64,000 nucleotides of DNA from Orientallactaga sibirica (GCA_036365145.1 JAEOAD010000034.1:17699501-17763500), one strand, 5' to 3'. Counted from the first letter of the stretch, positions 24,590 to 35,503 are shown. Numbers and translations are program-made. Notes: generated from the sequence alone by a model not told the origin.

Positions 24590-24705
24590 TTCAAGACAAA
24601 GAAATTTAGTCAAAAATTTCAGATGATTGCCCCAATTCATTCAACTAGACTATGACAGGATTACAGACTCAGGCCTACATCTTACTGCTCTTGGTCATTT
24701 CCCTG
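24590..24705 (-). repeat. possible MIR fragment
   Basis: AAATTTAGTCAAAAATTTC followed by GACAGGATTACAGACTCAGG and a TACTGCTC block resembles antisense MIR. Weak. Confidence 0.3.
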
Positions 24706-24764
24706 ACTCTCATAAGGACTCCTCAAATCCAACCAGCCCAGATTCTCTACTCTATTAGATGATT

Positions 24765-25110
24765 TTTAACTGTTACAAAATATCTGATTAAAAAGATCAA
24801 CATAAGGATCATAGTTTGAGGGTAGAATTCATCATGCTAGGGAAGGCATGGTGGTGAGAGGAGTTCAATCTATGGTGGCAGCAGTGTGAGAGGACTGGCC
24901 ACATTGTATCTGCAGTCAAGAAGCCGAGAATGACAAATGCAACTGTTCAATGCACTTTCTACTTTCATTCAGGGCCAGGCTCCAGCCCATGGGATGGTGT
25001 TGTCCATAATGTGGGCTGAATCTCTATAAATGCCTTTATAGACATTCTTGGAGGTATGTTTCCAAGGTGGTTCTAAATTCAGTTCTGCTGACATTGTAGA
25101 CTAACCATTA
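24765..25110 (-). repeat. old rodent middle-repetitive element (RMER1/LTR-like)
   Basis: Ordered blocks resemble a rodent repeat I remember as RMER1: TCATGCTAGGGAAGGCATGG, ACTGGCCACATTGTATCTGC, AGTCAAGAAGCCGAGAATGA, CTCCAGCCCATGGGATGGTG and GACATTCTTGGAGG. Family assignment is tentative. Confidence 0.45.
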
Positions 25111-25502
25111 CACCACATTCCATCTATTTTATACTGTAGAACCAAGGAATTCTGGAATTATATAAGTAACAGAGGTCAGAGTCTATTATAATAATATAAA
25201 TACAATGTCAAATGTTTCATATCCCTGTGGACATTCACAGATTTAAATACATTTTTATATTTTATGTACTATAAATCTGAAACTCTCCAATAAATATTCA
25301 CATGGGTATAGTATATTCTCTTAATGTCAATTGACACAGGAGAAAAAGCAGTCTTACACCATTATTTGATTGTGCTTGGGCTTGTGATTGGGCTTGGGAA
25401 GAGTGACTTACCACTCATCTGATGGTCAAATTCTGACTTAACTCATCCTTTCTGTGTCCAAGTTCAGTAAGCTTTTTGCATATTTAGCAGAAAAGTTTTT
25501 TA
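25111..25502. other. AT-rich sequence, no gene seen
   Basis: No repeat or frame of interest recognised. Confidence 0.4.
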
Positions 25503-25700
25503 AAACATTTTATTTATTTATTTATTTATTCAGACCAACAGAAGAGTGTATGGGCACACCAGGGACTCCTGCCATTGACAACATTCTCCAGAGGTATGCA
25601 CCACTTTATACATCCTGCTTTATGTGGGTACTAATCACAACTGGGCCATCAGGCTTTGCCAGCAATGCCTTTAACCACTGAACCATCTCACCATCCCCAA
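25503..25700 (-). mobile_element. tRNA-derived SINE, old copy
   Basis: (TTTA)n tail, GGGCACACCAGGGACTCCTG, TTCTCCAGAGGTATGCACC, CTGCTTTATGTGGGTAC and head TTTAACCACTGAACCATCTC. The frame at 25454-25681 is a shadow. Confidence 0.8.
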
Positions 25701-26261
25701 GGTACATTTTTTAACACTTGACATGACTTGACAGCTTCAGAATTTAACAATCCTGTAAAGTTTAATGTGCACTAATGAAATGAATCCCTGAACCAAATTT
25801 TTAAAGCACATATTAGTATGGCCCTCTTTTCTAATTTTGTTAATCTTGGCAATCCATTTAATATAGAATATTCTATCAATTTGTTTGAAATTTATGCTTG
25901 GTGGACAATGTGGTAATTGGTATACATGTCATTGTAGAATGATTACTAAAATCTAATTAATCTACCCATCACCACTCATACTGTAAATGAAATCTCTAGC
26001 ACTTGTTTATAACCAAACACTTGTAACTTTTGACCAACACCTCCCTGTTTCCTGTACAATGATCTATTATCAGCTCTAATGAGTTCAAATATTGTTAGAT
26101 TCTATAACTAAGTGAATTAATGCAGTATGTGTCTTTCTGTACCTTCTTTAATTCTCATAGTGTATAATTCCTTATAATCTCATCCATGTTGCCAAAAATG
26201 ACAATATTTCTTTCTGTATGAGTATTTTTTATTTGTATGACTTCATTAATTTCTTTTTTAA

Positions 26262-26420
26262 AAATTTTATGCACTTATTTATTTTTTATTTGAGCAAGTG
26301 ATAGAGAAAGAGGCAGAATGAAAGGGAGAGAGAAAGAGAATGGGTGCCACCTTGTGCATCTGGTTTACATGGGTCCTGGGGAATAGAACCGAGGTCCTTT
26401 GGCTTTGCAGGCAAATGCCT
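26262..26420 (-). mobile_element. tRNA-derived SINE, left part, split by an LTR
   Basis: Antisense copy with a GA-rich tract and GTGCCACCTTGTGCATCTGG. It lacks the usual CCAGGGCCTCCAGCC to GATGCATG middle block (an internal deletion). It breaks at GGCAAATGCCT and resumes at 26,809-26,838 with TGTCTTAACCACAAGCCATC. Confidence 0.82.
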
Positions 26421-26808
26421 TGTAGCAGATAGCTTCAGGTTCGCTGAGAAGAACTTCCAGACCAGGCACAGTTATGGAGGAAGGGATATCATTTATTGAA
26501 GCTTACAGATCCAGGGAAAGTTCCATAATGGCAGAAAAAGCTGGCCTGCCTTCACCGATCCAAGCAGAGAGAGAAAAAACCACCAGCCACACAGCACACA
26601 GAGCAAAAACAGCCAAAGAGTCACACAGCACACTTCAGGAATTCCTGCTAGGCACACTTTGCATATATTTACAATGGAATCTCAAATCCACCTCCACACC
26701 TTGAGACCGGCCCCCAGTGACATTGCCTCTAGCAAGGTGATTGTAGATGCAAACTATAAACTAATAAAACACTGAATATATTGGGGGCCATATATTCAAA
26801 CTACCACA
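26421..26808 (-). mobile_element. solo LTR (MaLR-type) inside the SINE, 5-bp TSD
   Basis: 388 bp from TGTAGCAGATAGC to ...ACTACCACA. On the minus strand it has an AATAAA signal (CAATAAATGATATCCC) about 65 bases from the end. It is homologous to the LTRs of 56,215-58,177. TGCCT at 26416-26420 and TGTCT at 26809-26813 form a 5-bp target duplication with one mismatch, the ERVL/MaLR size. Confidence 0.8.
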
Positions 26809-26981
26809 TGTCTTAACCACAAGCCATCTCTACAGCCAAATTTCTTTATTTGTTCACCTACAAATGGAAAGTTAGGTCATATCAATGTTTTATTGTTTAT
26901 TATTATTATTATTTTATTTTGAAGCATGTTCTAGTGGCTATGGATTATGCCTATCTGACTGACTTCATTTTCTTTGGGTAT

Positions 26982-27341
26982 TGTGGTGGCTTGATTAAGG
27001 AGTCTCCCATAAACTTAGTTGTCCTGAATGCCAGGTTCCCAGCAATGAAGGTTTGGGAATTAACACCACCTGGAAACAGTTTATTATTGGGGGTGGGCTT
27101 ATGGGTATTATAGCCAGTTTCCTTTTACCAGTGTTTGGGCAAACTCTCCTGATGCTGTTGTCCACCTGATATTGGTGAGGAGGTGATGTCCGCCCTCTGC
27201 TCATGCCTTTATTTTCCCTTGCCATCATGGAGCTTCCCCCTTGAGTCTGTAAGCCAAAATAAACCTTTTATTTTTTTTTTTTTCCCACAAGCTGCTCTTG
27301 GTCAGGTGTTTTCTGCCAGCAATGTGAACCTGAGTGTAATA
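26982..27341 (+). mobile_element. MaLR-type LTR (MTE-like), solo
   Basis: Starts TGTGGTGGCTTGATTAAG. It contains TGGGGGTGGGCTTATGGG-like and GGTGAGGAGGTGATGTCC blocks, the polyadenylation signal in GCCAAAATAAACC, and the tail GCTGCTCTTGGTCAGGTG to GAACCTGAGTGTAATA. It matches my memory of a common rodent MaLR LTR. Frames on both strands inside it are shadows. Confidence 0.75.
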
Positions 27342-27780
27342 GCTATATATTCAGAAGAAAGTCTGATGCATCTCAGAATGACTTTCCAAATGACAAGACA
27401 AAGTCTTCGAAACATTCAGGAAGTCATGAAATATCAGTTGAAAGAGAAGCTTTGTAACATAACTATAAATACATTTCATTATATTGTAAGAAGTAATTAG
27501 TTACTCATATACCACAATATGTAAAGTATAAGGGACAGGAGAGCTTCACTATGGATGGTTTGCATGTGGAGGTTTATGGAAAATTTTGCTTTCATGTTGA
27601 TTGTTTTCAATTGTAAATTTGTTGTTGAAGGTCAAATGACTATCTGGTAAATTCTTTCCCTTTTGTATTCAAATTCAATGCATCATCTAATGCACAAAAT
27701 AATTATATTTGACATTCATAAACAATGTAACATAGTTTACCCTGTCATTCCTTCAGATACAATCAAATAAAAATTGTTCA
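27342..27780. other. unique AT-rich sequence, no gene seen
   Basis: Nothing recognised. The frame that continues from the LTR (27183-27500) is fortuitous. Confidence 0.4.
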
Positions 27781-28005
27781 GGGCAGGGAAGATGGCTCAG
27801 TGGTTAAGACACTTGCTTGCATGTGTCTGGAGTTCATTTGTACCAGAAAGAGGCCTTTTTGTGCCCATTCATTCTCTTCTCTTCTCTTCTCTTCTCTTCT
27901 CTTCTCTGCTCTGCTCTGCTCTGCTCTGCTCTGCTCTGCTCTGCTCTGCTCTGCTCTCTTTATCTCTCTTTCTCCTTGTAATTAAATAAATGAGTAAATG
28001 GTTCA
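27781..28005 (+). mobile_element. tRNA-derived SINE with internal deletion and expanded pentamer array
   Basis: Head GGGAAGATGGCTCAGTGG, then a jump from CTTGCTTGCATG straight to TGTCTGGAGTTCATTTG, so part of the body is missing. The CT-rich segment has grown into a pentamer array (27868-27957) before the AATAAATGAG tail. Confidence 0.82.
27868..27957. repeat. pentanucleotide array, (TTCTC)n changing to (TGCTC)n
   Basis: About seven CTTCT/TTCTC units are followed without a break by about ten CTCTG/TGCTC units: one register with one base changed per unit. The frames through it encode Leu/Ser/Cys repeats only. Confidence 0.95.
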
Positions 28006-28164
28006 CAGCAAATAAATATTAAAACCAAACCCAAAGCTTGATTTTCATTTTCTTGTTCTTTGGGTTCTACATGAACCCTAACTATGCTGGAAAAAAATAC
28101 TAACTCTTTGTGCAACCTTTCAGATTACTGTCTTCAAGGAACAAACAGAAAAAAATATATACAT

Positions 28165-28265
28165 ATATTCACCATCTTTTGCATCTGGTGGGTACTGGGG
28201 AATCGAACCTGTGTGCTTTGACTTTGCAGGCAAGTGTCTTAAACTCTAAGCCATCTCTCCAGCCA
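28165..28265 (-). mobile_element. truncated tRNA-derived SINE
   Basis: Starts in the body at GCATCTGGTGGGTACTGGGG and runs to the head CTCTAAGCCATCTCTCCAGCC. The tail half is missing. It directly abuts another copy. Confidence 0.8.
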
Positions 28266-28458
28266 TATATATAATTTGAGAGAAAGATGCAAAGAGAGAG
28301 AGAGAGAATGGGCACACCAGGGCCTCCAGCCACTACAAAAGAACTCCAGATACATGTGTTCCCTTCGACATCTGGATTATGTGGGTCCTGGAGAATCAAA
28401 CCAGGGTCCTTTGGCTTTGCAGGCAAACGCCTTAACTGCTAAGCCATCTCTCCAGCCC
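28266..28458 (-). mobile_element. tRNA-derived SINE, tandem with the previous copy
   Basis: ATATATAATTTGAGAGAAAG, GGGCACACCAGGGCCTCCAG, CTGGATTATGTGGGTCCTG, GGCTTTGCAGGCAAACGCC and AAGCCATCTCTCCAGCC. Same strand as its neighbour, with no unique base between them. Confidence 0.88.
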
Positions 28459-28744
28459 CTATATATAGTTTTTAAATCCACATATTTTCTTATTCATGGA
28501 GTAATTTTGCTGTGATGTATGATGGAAAAGAAAGTATTAAAACATTATTTCATATGGCTGGAAGTAAAAAATGTGGGCACTATTTATTATTATGAATGGC
28601 AGTTTTATCCTATAAATCAAATTTAGAAAGAGTAGACAATTTAATACAATGATCCTACTACAGAAATTAATTATATGCAATAAGTATAATGCAATATGCA
28701 AAAGTTAAGACCAACATAATACCATTCAATTAAAAACTAGTTGA

Positions 28745-28945
28745 GGGCTGAAAATGTCTCAGGGGTTATGGGATCTTGCTTGCAAAGCCTGATAACTTGG
28801 GTTCAGTTCCCCAGTACACACATAAAGACTGATGCACAAAGTAGGGCAGGTGTCTAGTGTTTGCTTGTAGTGACAAGATGCCCTGGTGTGTACATAGTCA
28901 CTCTGTCTCTCTCAAATAAATAAAATTATTTTTTAAAACCTAGTT
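28745..28945 (+). mobile_element. tRNA-derived SINE, old sense copy
   Basis: GGGCTGAAAATGTCTCAGGG, CTTGCTTGCAAAGCCTGA, GGTTCAGTTCCCCAGTAC, CTCTGTCTCTCTC and AAATAAATAAAATT. Confidence 0.8.
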
Positions 28946-29494
28946 GAAAATCCCTAAGAAACAAATAAAAATGATTTATAAGATTTTTTTAAATGAGCAA
29001 ACCTGTCAGGGCAAGCAAATGTATTTAAGAATATTTTGTGAGTGGAGAAATTGGATACAGGAAGGCAGGGGCATAACACATATTTACGGAGTAGTGACTT
29101 TATATCAAGCACTGCTCTCATGTAATCAAATACCTGCCACATGCATTTTGTGTGTGGCTCTGTATTATGAGCACACAGAAGGAAAGACATCTAAAGGTCA
29201 TTCATAAAATGGTGAAGGAATGGAATTTGGGTGTACATATTTTTCTCTTATACTATTTTCTTGTCACATTTCAAAAATAATTAGCATACCTTGCTTTTAT
29301 AATTAGAGAAGACATGTTCATCTAGCAGGTCCTTGTTCATGGACCTTTTGCCATTAAGATTATGATCCAATAAGCCCCAAACAATTCAAGGACTAGAGAT
29401 TCTACTGCTGTTTCATTTGCCTGGGAAGTTAAAAGACAAAGACAAAGATGGTCTAGCAAAGAATCTGGACAGGATTGTCCTTTACTTGAGAATT
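28946..29494. other. unique sequence, no gene seen
   Basis: A weak MIR-like patch lies near 29,090-29,170. Overlapping frames on both strands at 28,944-29,207 have no features. Confidence 0.4.
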
Positions 29495-29680
29495 TGTGTG
29501 CCAGGGCCTCAGCCCCTGCAATCGAACTCCAGATGCTTGAGCAACTTAGTGGGCATGTGCAACATTGTGCTTGCCTCACCTTTGTGCATCTGGCTTACGT
29601 AGCAATTGGAGAGTCAAACAGTGAGTCTTTAGACTTCACAGGTAAGCTCCTTAACAACTAAGTCATCTCTCCACGCCCCA
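29495..29680 (-). mobile_element. tRNA-derived SINE, long variant
   Basis: GTGCCAGGGCCTCAGCCCC, CTCCAGATGCTTGAGCAAC, then the extra block TTAGTGGGCATGTGCAACAT with TGCTTGCCTCACC, and the head AACAACTAAGTCATCTCTCC. Shares the added block with 20,576-20,828. Confidence 0.82.
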
Positions 29681-29711
29681 TTCATAATTTTTAAAGGCCT
29701 TTTTATTGATA

Positions 29712-29863
29712 GGGCTGGGGAGATAGCTTAGTGACTACAGACATTTTTAGCAAAGCCTTTCTGCCTCAGTTCAATTCCTGAGCATCCATAAAAGCTGGGC
29801 AGAAAATTGGTGTATGTATCTGGAGTTCTTTGCAGAAACTAGATACTCTGGCATACCTAAATA

Positions 29864-29898
<35 letters not shown>

Positions 29899-29955
29899 CA
29901 CATACATGGGGAGGGAGGGAGGGAGAGAAGTTTACATACAAATAAATAAAATTGA
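29712..29955 (+). mobile_element. tRNA-derived SINE with (CA)n expansion
   Basis: GGGCTGGGGAGATAGCTTAG, CAGTTCAATTCCTGAGCATC, GTATCTGGAGTTCTTTGC, then a (CA)n tract (29,866-29,896) and a GGGAGGGAGG run in place of the CT tract, and an AAATAAATAAAATT tail. Confidence 0.82.
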
Positions 29956-30284
29956 AAACATTTTATAAGCCTTGTTTATAAACCAAACCAAAGACAAAGT
30001 TCTCTAAAATTAACTTTAAGACTTTTCTTGAGATTTTAATATAGAACACAGTATAATTTGTGTTCCCATCTCAGTATCCTTTTTCATCATGGCCCCTCCA
30101 CAACCCTTATTCTTCTTCTTTCCAAGTAGTTCTTCTTCTGTTTGGATAGCTCATTCTTTTTGTCCTCCACTGGTCTCTATGTTAAAATACTGGTGGGTTC
30201 AGAATTGTACAGGTCTTGGCATGATGATAACCTGAAGCGATAAGTTGTTACAACTAAAATTTTAAGATACTGAAGAGATATTTT
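29956..30284. other. unique sequence, no gene seen
   Basis: No element recognised. Confidence 0.4.
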
Positions 30285-30560
30285 GAAGAGTGAACAACTC
30301 ATGCTTATGGATTGGCAGAAATAAAACTGTTAGAATGTCTGTATTACCAATGCTCATCAATAAATTCAATGAAACCTCCATCGAAATTTCAATGATATTC
30401 TTCATAGAAATAGAAAAAATAATCCTAACATTCATCTGGAAACACAAAATATTTCCAAATACCCCAAACAATGTTGAAAAAAATACTAACTCTGTCATCA
30501 TTTCAGATTCTTAGTTATATTACAGATCTATCGTAACAACAGCATGAAGATTAACGGGAT
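30285..30560 (+). pseudogene. L1 ORF2 fragment, sense
   Basis: Sense ORF2 sequence: TTAGAATGTCTGTATTACCA, CAATAAATTCAATG-like phase, ATTTCAATGATATTCTTC, GAAAAAATAATCCTAAC and CATCTGGAAACACAAAATA, ending near CAACAGCATGAAG. The translated frame (30290-30514) matches the RT-domain region between palm and thumb in spacing only. Short and broken. Confidence 0.65.
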
Positions 30561-31232
30561 ACTTTAGGGAATTTGCTAATACCATGAACTATTTCCATTT
30601 TTCTAGTTCTGAGAAATTATTCCCAAGAGGTAATAAGAGGCAATGAAACAACACATAGTCTGGCAAAGTCAATCAAATACATGATGCTATAGGAATAAAA
30701 GGCCACAGATAGGAACGTAAAGTCTGGGACTAATGTCTTATATCAATCACTTATTCTCAAGGACCAAGTCAACTTTTCTGAGGCTCAGCTCATAGACATT
30801 CAGAATGAAATAAGTTAAACTTTGCAAACATTTCAACTTTTTCAGTGTTCTTCAATATGCCCAAAAGATGTGTGATTAGATTGATCAGGCAATACTTAGG
30901 CCACTGTAACATGTTATATGAACTTTACATGATTTTACATGACTAGAGCTGATGTGTCATGGCTAATCATCCTTTAAACAATTGGTGTTTCCACAAATCA
31001 GTACTTTTTGAAGTAATCAAACCCATGGCCAATAATTTGTGAAATATCTTTATAAGAGTAGAAAATCTCATCTTGCTATAAACAGAAGTGACATTTTGAA
31101 GTCCAAATAATACTGGGAATGAAATGGGATAAGTGACATCAAGGGAGGAGATAGCAATATGAGGTGGTCGCAGGAGGGTCAATTAAAATTAACTGTTATT
31201 AATAAGCCATATGGAAACTTACTTCTTCACTA

Positions 31233-31236
<4 letters not shown>
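30561..31236. other. unique sequence, no gene seen
   Basis: No repeat or coding signal recognised. Confidence 0.4.

Positions 31237-31281
<45 letters not shown>
31237..31281. repeat. (AT)n microsatellite
   Basis: About 22 AT units, immediately before an L1 3' UTR. Confidence 0.95.
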
Positions 31282-31283
<2 letters not shown>

Positions 31284-31289
31284 AAGACA

Positions 31290-31985
31290 GTTTTGGCAGA
31301 AGTACCTTGTGAGGTGATCATGCTGTGCCCAGATATAGACAGTTACAATAAAATTTCAGTGCCAGGGTAAGTTTTTAGGTCAGGGAGGCCGCTGATGCTC
31401 TCAAAACATTATAGGCCATTGCCAAGGCTATTGGTTACCAAACAGAACTAGACGGTAAGACCCTGTTGCTAAAATCACCACATGCTTTGGCTGCAGGAGT
31501 TGAAGCTGAACTGGAAACCCCTTCCCTGTTAACTAGCTGGATGGTACTTTGGGTTAAGAAGATTCTGTTTTCAAATGGGGAGATTAGGGACACTCAAAAC
31601 TCATCAAAGTACTGAGAAGTGGCAGTGGAATGTTCAGCACTAAGTGAGGCATCTCTATTACCACTCCCTACCAAGTCTCAGCAACCAGTGTGGAAGAAGT
31701 GGTAGAAAGAATCTAAGAGCTGAAGAATACAGGGGATTGCTACAGAATACTGTATTCCAGACTTTAAGTCATGCTACTTTCATGATCTCATTATTTACAC
31801 ATGAGTGCCATAATATGAGGGCAAAAAAAAAAAAAAAAAAAGGAATAATAACATCAGAATAGAAGAGGCACTAATTGTAGTGGAGGCAGTATGGGGGAAT
31901 GGATACAAAGGAGGGCGGTGGGAGGGTATTATGACCAGGGCACATTATGCATGTGAATGGAGGTTATCAATAAAAAGTTTTTTTA
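31290..31985 (+). mobile_element. L1 3' UTR (subfamily A), internally deleted
   Basis: CAGTGCCAGGGTAAGTTTTT, ATTATAGGCCATTGCCAAGG and AACTGGAAACCCCTTCCC, then a jump from the AGCTGGATGGTACTTTGGG region to GAAGATTCTGTTTTCAAATG. This skips about 250 bases present in 21,161-22,110. It ends GGTTATCAATAAAAAGTTT. An A18 run sits at 31,825-31,842. Confidence 0.78.
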
Positions 31986-33057
31986 AGTACCTGCTAAACT
32001 TGTCTTATGAAAGAGTCATCATGACACATGGTGCTGAGATCAGATGAGCCACTCTGGAATTCCAAGGAGAGCGTACAAATATGAGGTCCCAAAATGAGTC
32101 TGAGAAAGGGGATGAGAAAAATAAGTATAAGATAATTAGAGAGATTCATGGTTTACAAGTACAAGCATAGTAAGGAGTGTTCTTGGAAGCAAAATTTGAA
32201 ACTATTTTAAAGTTAACAACAATCTACTGTTTGCCCGCATTCTCTGGTCTGTGGAAGTCTATGACATGGAAAAGTGAGAGGCCCCCAAATGTAACAAATA
32301 ACACGTTTTTTTTTTTTCTTTGCAGGTCTGGTGAAGCGAGTCCAGTTCCAGTGCAGCAGAGTGGGTTAGTGACAGGTCAGCCTTCTGCAAGAAGAAGTTA
32401 TTTTGTGATAAAAGTATGCTACCTGACAGACAGGGCTGGAAACAGTAATGCCCAGGCTTTTAGTGGCTGACAAACACTTCACATTCATAACTCGTTAGTT
32501 ACTTGCAATAGCCATTAAACAAGTGGCAGGAGGATTGGGGCTTCTAAATGGAGCATCATGACCTTGGTCAGGGTTGGTAGAAAAGAGGAGAAAGAGACAA
32601 CATGGAAAGATATTAAGATGTGTTCTTATAACTGCAAAAATAAAATTAAAGCACCCTATACCAGCCTCCTATCTCTAAATACCTCTCACCTGAGGCAATA
32701 TCTTATCCTTCCTCCATGGTTCAGTCAACATCAGGAAAAGACTAAAGGGAGCCTTCTTTTACTCTGACTTTAAATAGTTCCAGGGAGAATAAGGGATCTT
32801 ATTTTTGATATGCATATAGTTAGGGGTATATCCAGAGTCAAGGTGGCACTAATAGGGATGTATATTGAAACTATTTTGTAGATCTGTAATTTCCTCAAAG
32901 AAATTTATTATATCACATTTTCAATTTACCTTGTGATTTGGAAATCTAATTATGTGCAATATTCTACTTAGCTCTTTCAATTATAGGTAAAATAGAATGC
33001 ATACATATAAAGCTGTAATAATGCTAATATTAGTAATCTATAGTAAATGATTATGTA
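31986..33057. other. unique sequence, no gene seen
   Basis: No repeat recognised. A T10 run followed by CTTTGCAG at 32,307-32,325 looks like a splice acceptor, and the frame 32177-32470 crosses it, but no coding signature or donor partner supports an exon. Confidence 0.4.
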
Positions 33058-33260
33058 GGAAACACTCTACTAAGCCTCAGATGATTATCCCATTTTGTGC
33101 TTATAAGAAGCCTATGAGACCAGGTGACTCACTTTCATAGATAACAGAAAGTAAGATAGAGTCTCAGTGAGGTTAAACCACTTGTTTTTGATCACACAAG
33201 CAGTGGGAACCAGGACTGGTACTCAAACTGCACTTGCCAGCCCTCAATGATCCCGCACAT
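33058..33260 (-). repeat. MIR element
   Basis: Good antisense MIR pattern: AGATGATTATCCCATTTTGT, AGTCTCAGTGAGGTTAAACC, ACTTGTTTTTGATCACACAA and GCAGTGGGAACCAGGACTGG, in that order. Confidence 0.65.
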
Positions 33261-33359
33261 GTGTTCAAAGTCTAAAGCAAAGCTACAAACTCTGGTCACT
33301 ATGAAAGTACTATGACGATGAACATAAACCTTGGTAGCTTATGCATTATGATTCACCAT

Positions 33360-33465
33360 AAGCCTTGCCAGTTACTCCCTATAAATCTTTGAGACGATTC
33401 TACTTTCTTTTTGTCTCAGTGTTTTCATTTTTAAAATAGGATTATCTCTTAACATTTATTTAATA
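33360..33465 (+). repeat. MIR fragment
   Basis: GTCTCAGTGTTTTCATTTTT and AAAATAGGATTATCTC follow the sense MIR core. Short. Confidence 0.4.
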
Positions 33466-34201
33466 GACCTGCCATAACAAACAAACAACAACAACAAAAA
33501 TCTCTTTCAAACAACATCTCAGTACATAGCCTTGATGATCTTTCTGCCTCAACTTCTCAATTGTTGGAATTACATATGTGTGCTACCAAGCTTGGTGCAC
33601 GAGAAGGAATTAAGTATTTAAAGGATATAAAACAGCTTATAGTATACAGTTCAGGGTTTATAATCATTTTCTAGTATTGCTGTTAAAAAGAAAACCACAA
33701 GAAATTGTTAGAAAAGTAAAACTGTCCAGATACTTATCCTATTCCTCATAAATTGTCTCTGTCTCTCTCTGTGTCTCTCTCCAAAAATAAATAAAATTTT
33801 TAAAAAATTAAAAAAGAAGGTAAAGGAGATTAAAATCAAACTATATATGTTCATATGTGAAAATATCCAGCAAAAATATTTTTAAAATAGTATATTTTTC
33901 CAGAGTACATAATTAATGAAGATTTGAACTAGAACCATATTCAGTCTTTCTTTTTGCCAATTAAAGAATCTGCTCCCACCCTGTTCTTCTGAACCCACAT
34001 GAGGATTTGAGAGTGGGCTATGAGTCAAGATAGGAGACCACAAACTGGGAGAAGAGATGATGAGAACCAGAGAAAGAAAGGTCAAAGGAAAGCACACTGT
34101 ATGAGAGCAGAAAGGAGGCTAAGTTGACAACCAAGGGATTAAGAGATGATGGGGAAAAGGTAAAAGGGAAACAGAAAATGTTTAAAAACCTTCAAACATA
34201 A
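33466..34201. other. mostly unique sequence, no gene seen
   Basis: A SINE tail remnant (CT-rich, then AAATAAATAAAATTTTT) sits at about 33,755-33,815. Otherwise nothing recognised. Confidence 0.4.
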
Positions 34202-34210
34202 CTCATTCTA

Positions 34211-35494
34211 TTCTTTTAAAAAAATTTTTTTGACAACTTCTTTAATTGTAGACAATATCCCATACTTCCCTCCATCCCCCTTACTTTCCCCTTTGAAACT
34301 TCACTCTCCATCATATCCCCACCCCCTCTCAATCAGTTTCTCTTTTCAGTTTGATGTCATGATCTTTTCCTCCTATTATGATGATCTTGTGTAGGTAGTG
34401 TCAGGTACTGTGAGGTCATGGATATCCAGGCCATTATGTGTATGGAGGAGCACATTGTAAGGAGTCCTACCCTTCCTTTGGCTTTTACATTCTTTCCGCC
34501 CCCTCTTCCACAATGGACCCTGAGTCTTGGAAGGTGGTTTTGAGATGTTTCAGTGCTGAGCACTCCTCTGTCCCTTCTTCTCAGCACCATGGTGCCTTCT
34601 GTGTCATCCCAAAGTTGCCACCATCTGAAAAGAAAAGCTTCTCTAATCAAAAGTGAGAGTAGCATTAATATATGGGTGTGGACATTAAGAGAAGTGCTTA
34701 CTGGGCAATTTGGTGAGCATAGTATATACATTTAGCCAGACACCAGCAGATGTTACACCCCTAGGGCTTATGACTACCCCTGTCATAGGTTTTCAGTATC
34801 AGGGCTGTATTCCCTCCCATGGAGCAGGCCTCCAGCCCAATAATAGATGTGAGTAAAAGTAAACTTCAGTAGTAGAAGCCAGTATGCTAGAAAGGGGATA
34901 TAAAGTGAATAGAAAGGGAGGGGGGTCTTAATAGGATGGTATTGTATATATGTAAGTAGAAGAACAGATTAATGGGGGTGAAAAGGCATAAGTGAGGCCA
35001 GGGGAAGAGATTGAGTAAAGGAAAAGTGGAGGGAGGACTAATAAAAATCTAAGAGGACATAAATAAGTCTTATTAAACCCATTTTTCTGGACAATGGAAC
35101 ACTCAGAAGCCATAGGTTGTTAGTAGAAAACTTTCAGTGCCAGGGATGGGATATCTCCCAGTGAGTTGTTGGCCAGGGAGGTCACAGATACCCCCAAAAC
35201 ATTATAGGCCATTGCCAAGGCCCTTTGTTTCCCACCAGGAATAGATGTTAAGACCTTATTGCTGAAGACACCACATACTTGGGTGGCACTGTCACTGAGA
35301 AATCCTGCTGGAGATGAGCTGAAAGCCTCCTCCGTGTGGACCAGCTGACAGAAAGTTGGAAAAAGTTACGCTGCATGGAGTTCAATGGCACAGAGAAAAC
35401 CCCAGTGAAGGTACCCAACAGTGGATACTGCAAGCCAGGCCAAATGAGCCAACAGGTGCAATAGTAGCATGTCTGTTATGGGGGAAACCAACTG
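34211..35494 (-). mobile_element. twin-primed (5'-inverted) L1, subfamily A 3' UTR
   Basis: Two contiguous parts of one L1 3' UTR lie in opposite orientation. 34,211 to about 34,841 is the 3' part on the minus strand, ending in an A-rich tail. From about 34,842 to 35,494 is the 5' part, inverted (plus strand). CTCATTCTA flanks the whole at 34202-34210 and 35495-35503. Comparison with 21,161-22,110 shows the two parts are adjacent in the source sequence. No coding capacity. Confidence 0.85.
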
Positions 35495-35503
35495 CTCATT
35501 CTA

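Larger units (their letters stand above)
25880..26905 (-). mobile_element. ancient L1M, antisense, split by SINE and LTR
   Basis: Antisense L1M landmarks: TGTAGAATGATTACTAAAAT, TTTTGACCAACACCTCCCTG, TATGAGTATTTTTTATTTG before the insertions, then TTTCTTTATTTGTTCACCTA and AAGTTAGGTCATATCAATG after them. The host of a nested insertion. Confidence 0.6.

Noticed and set aside
28165..28458. tRNA gene(s), from the GGTTCGATTCC-like B box and cloverleaf-like head
   Set aside because: The tRNA-like part is the head of a repeated SINE family with body, CT tract and A-rich tail. The same head recurs over 20 times with SINE divergence.
32300..32470. Possible exon after a T-run and CAG acceptor-like site
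   Set aside because: A polypyrimidine-AG alone is common. The frame has no domain, no clear donor and no conserved protein match I know.
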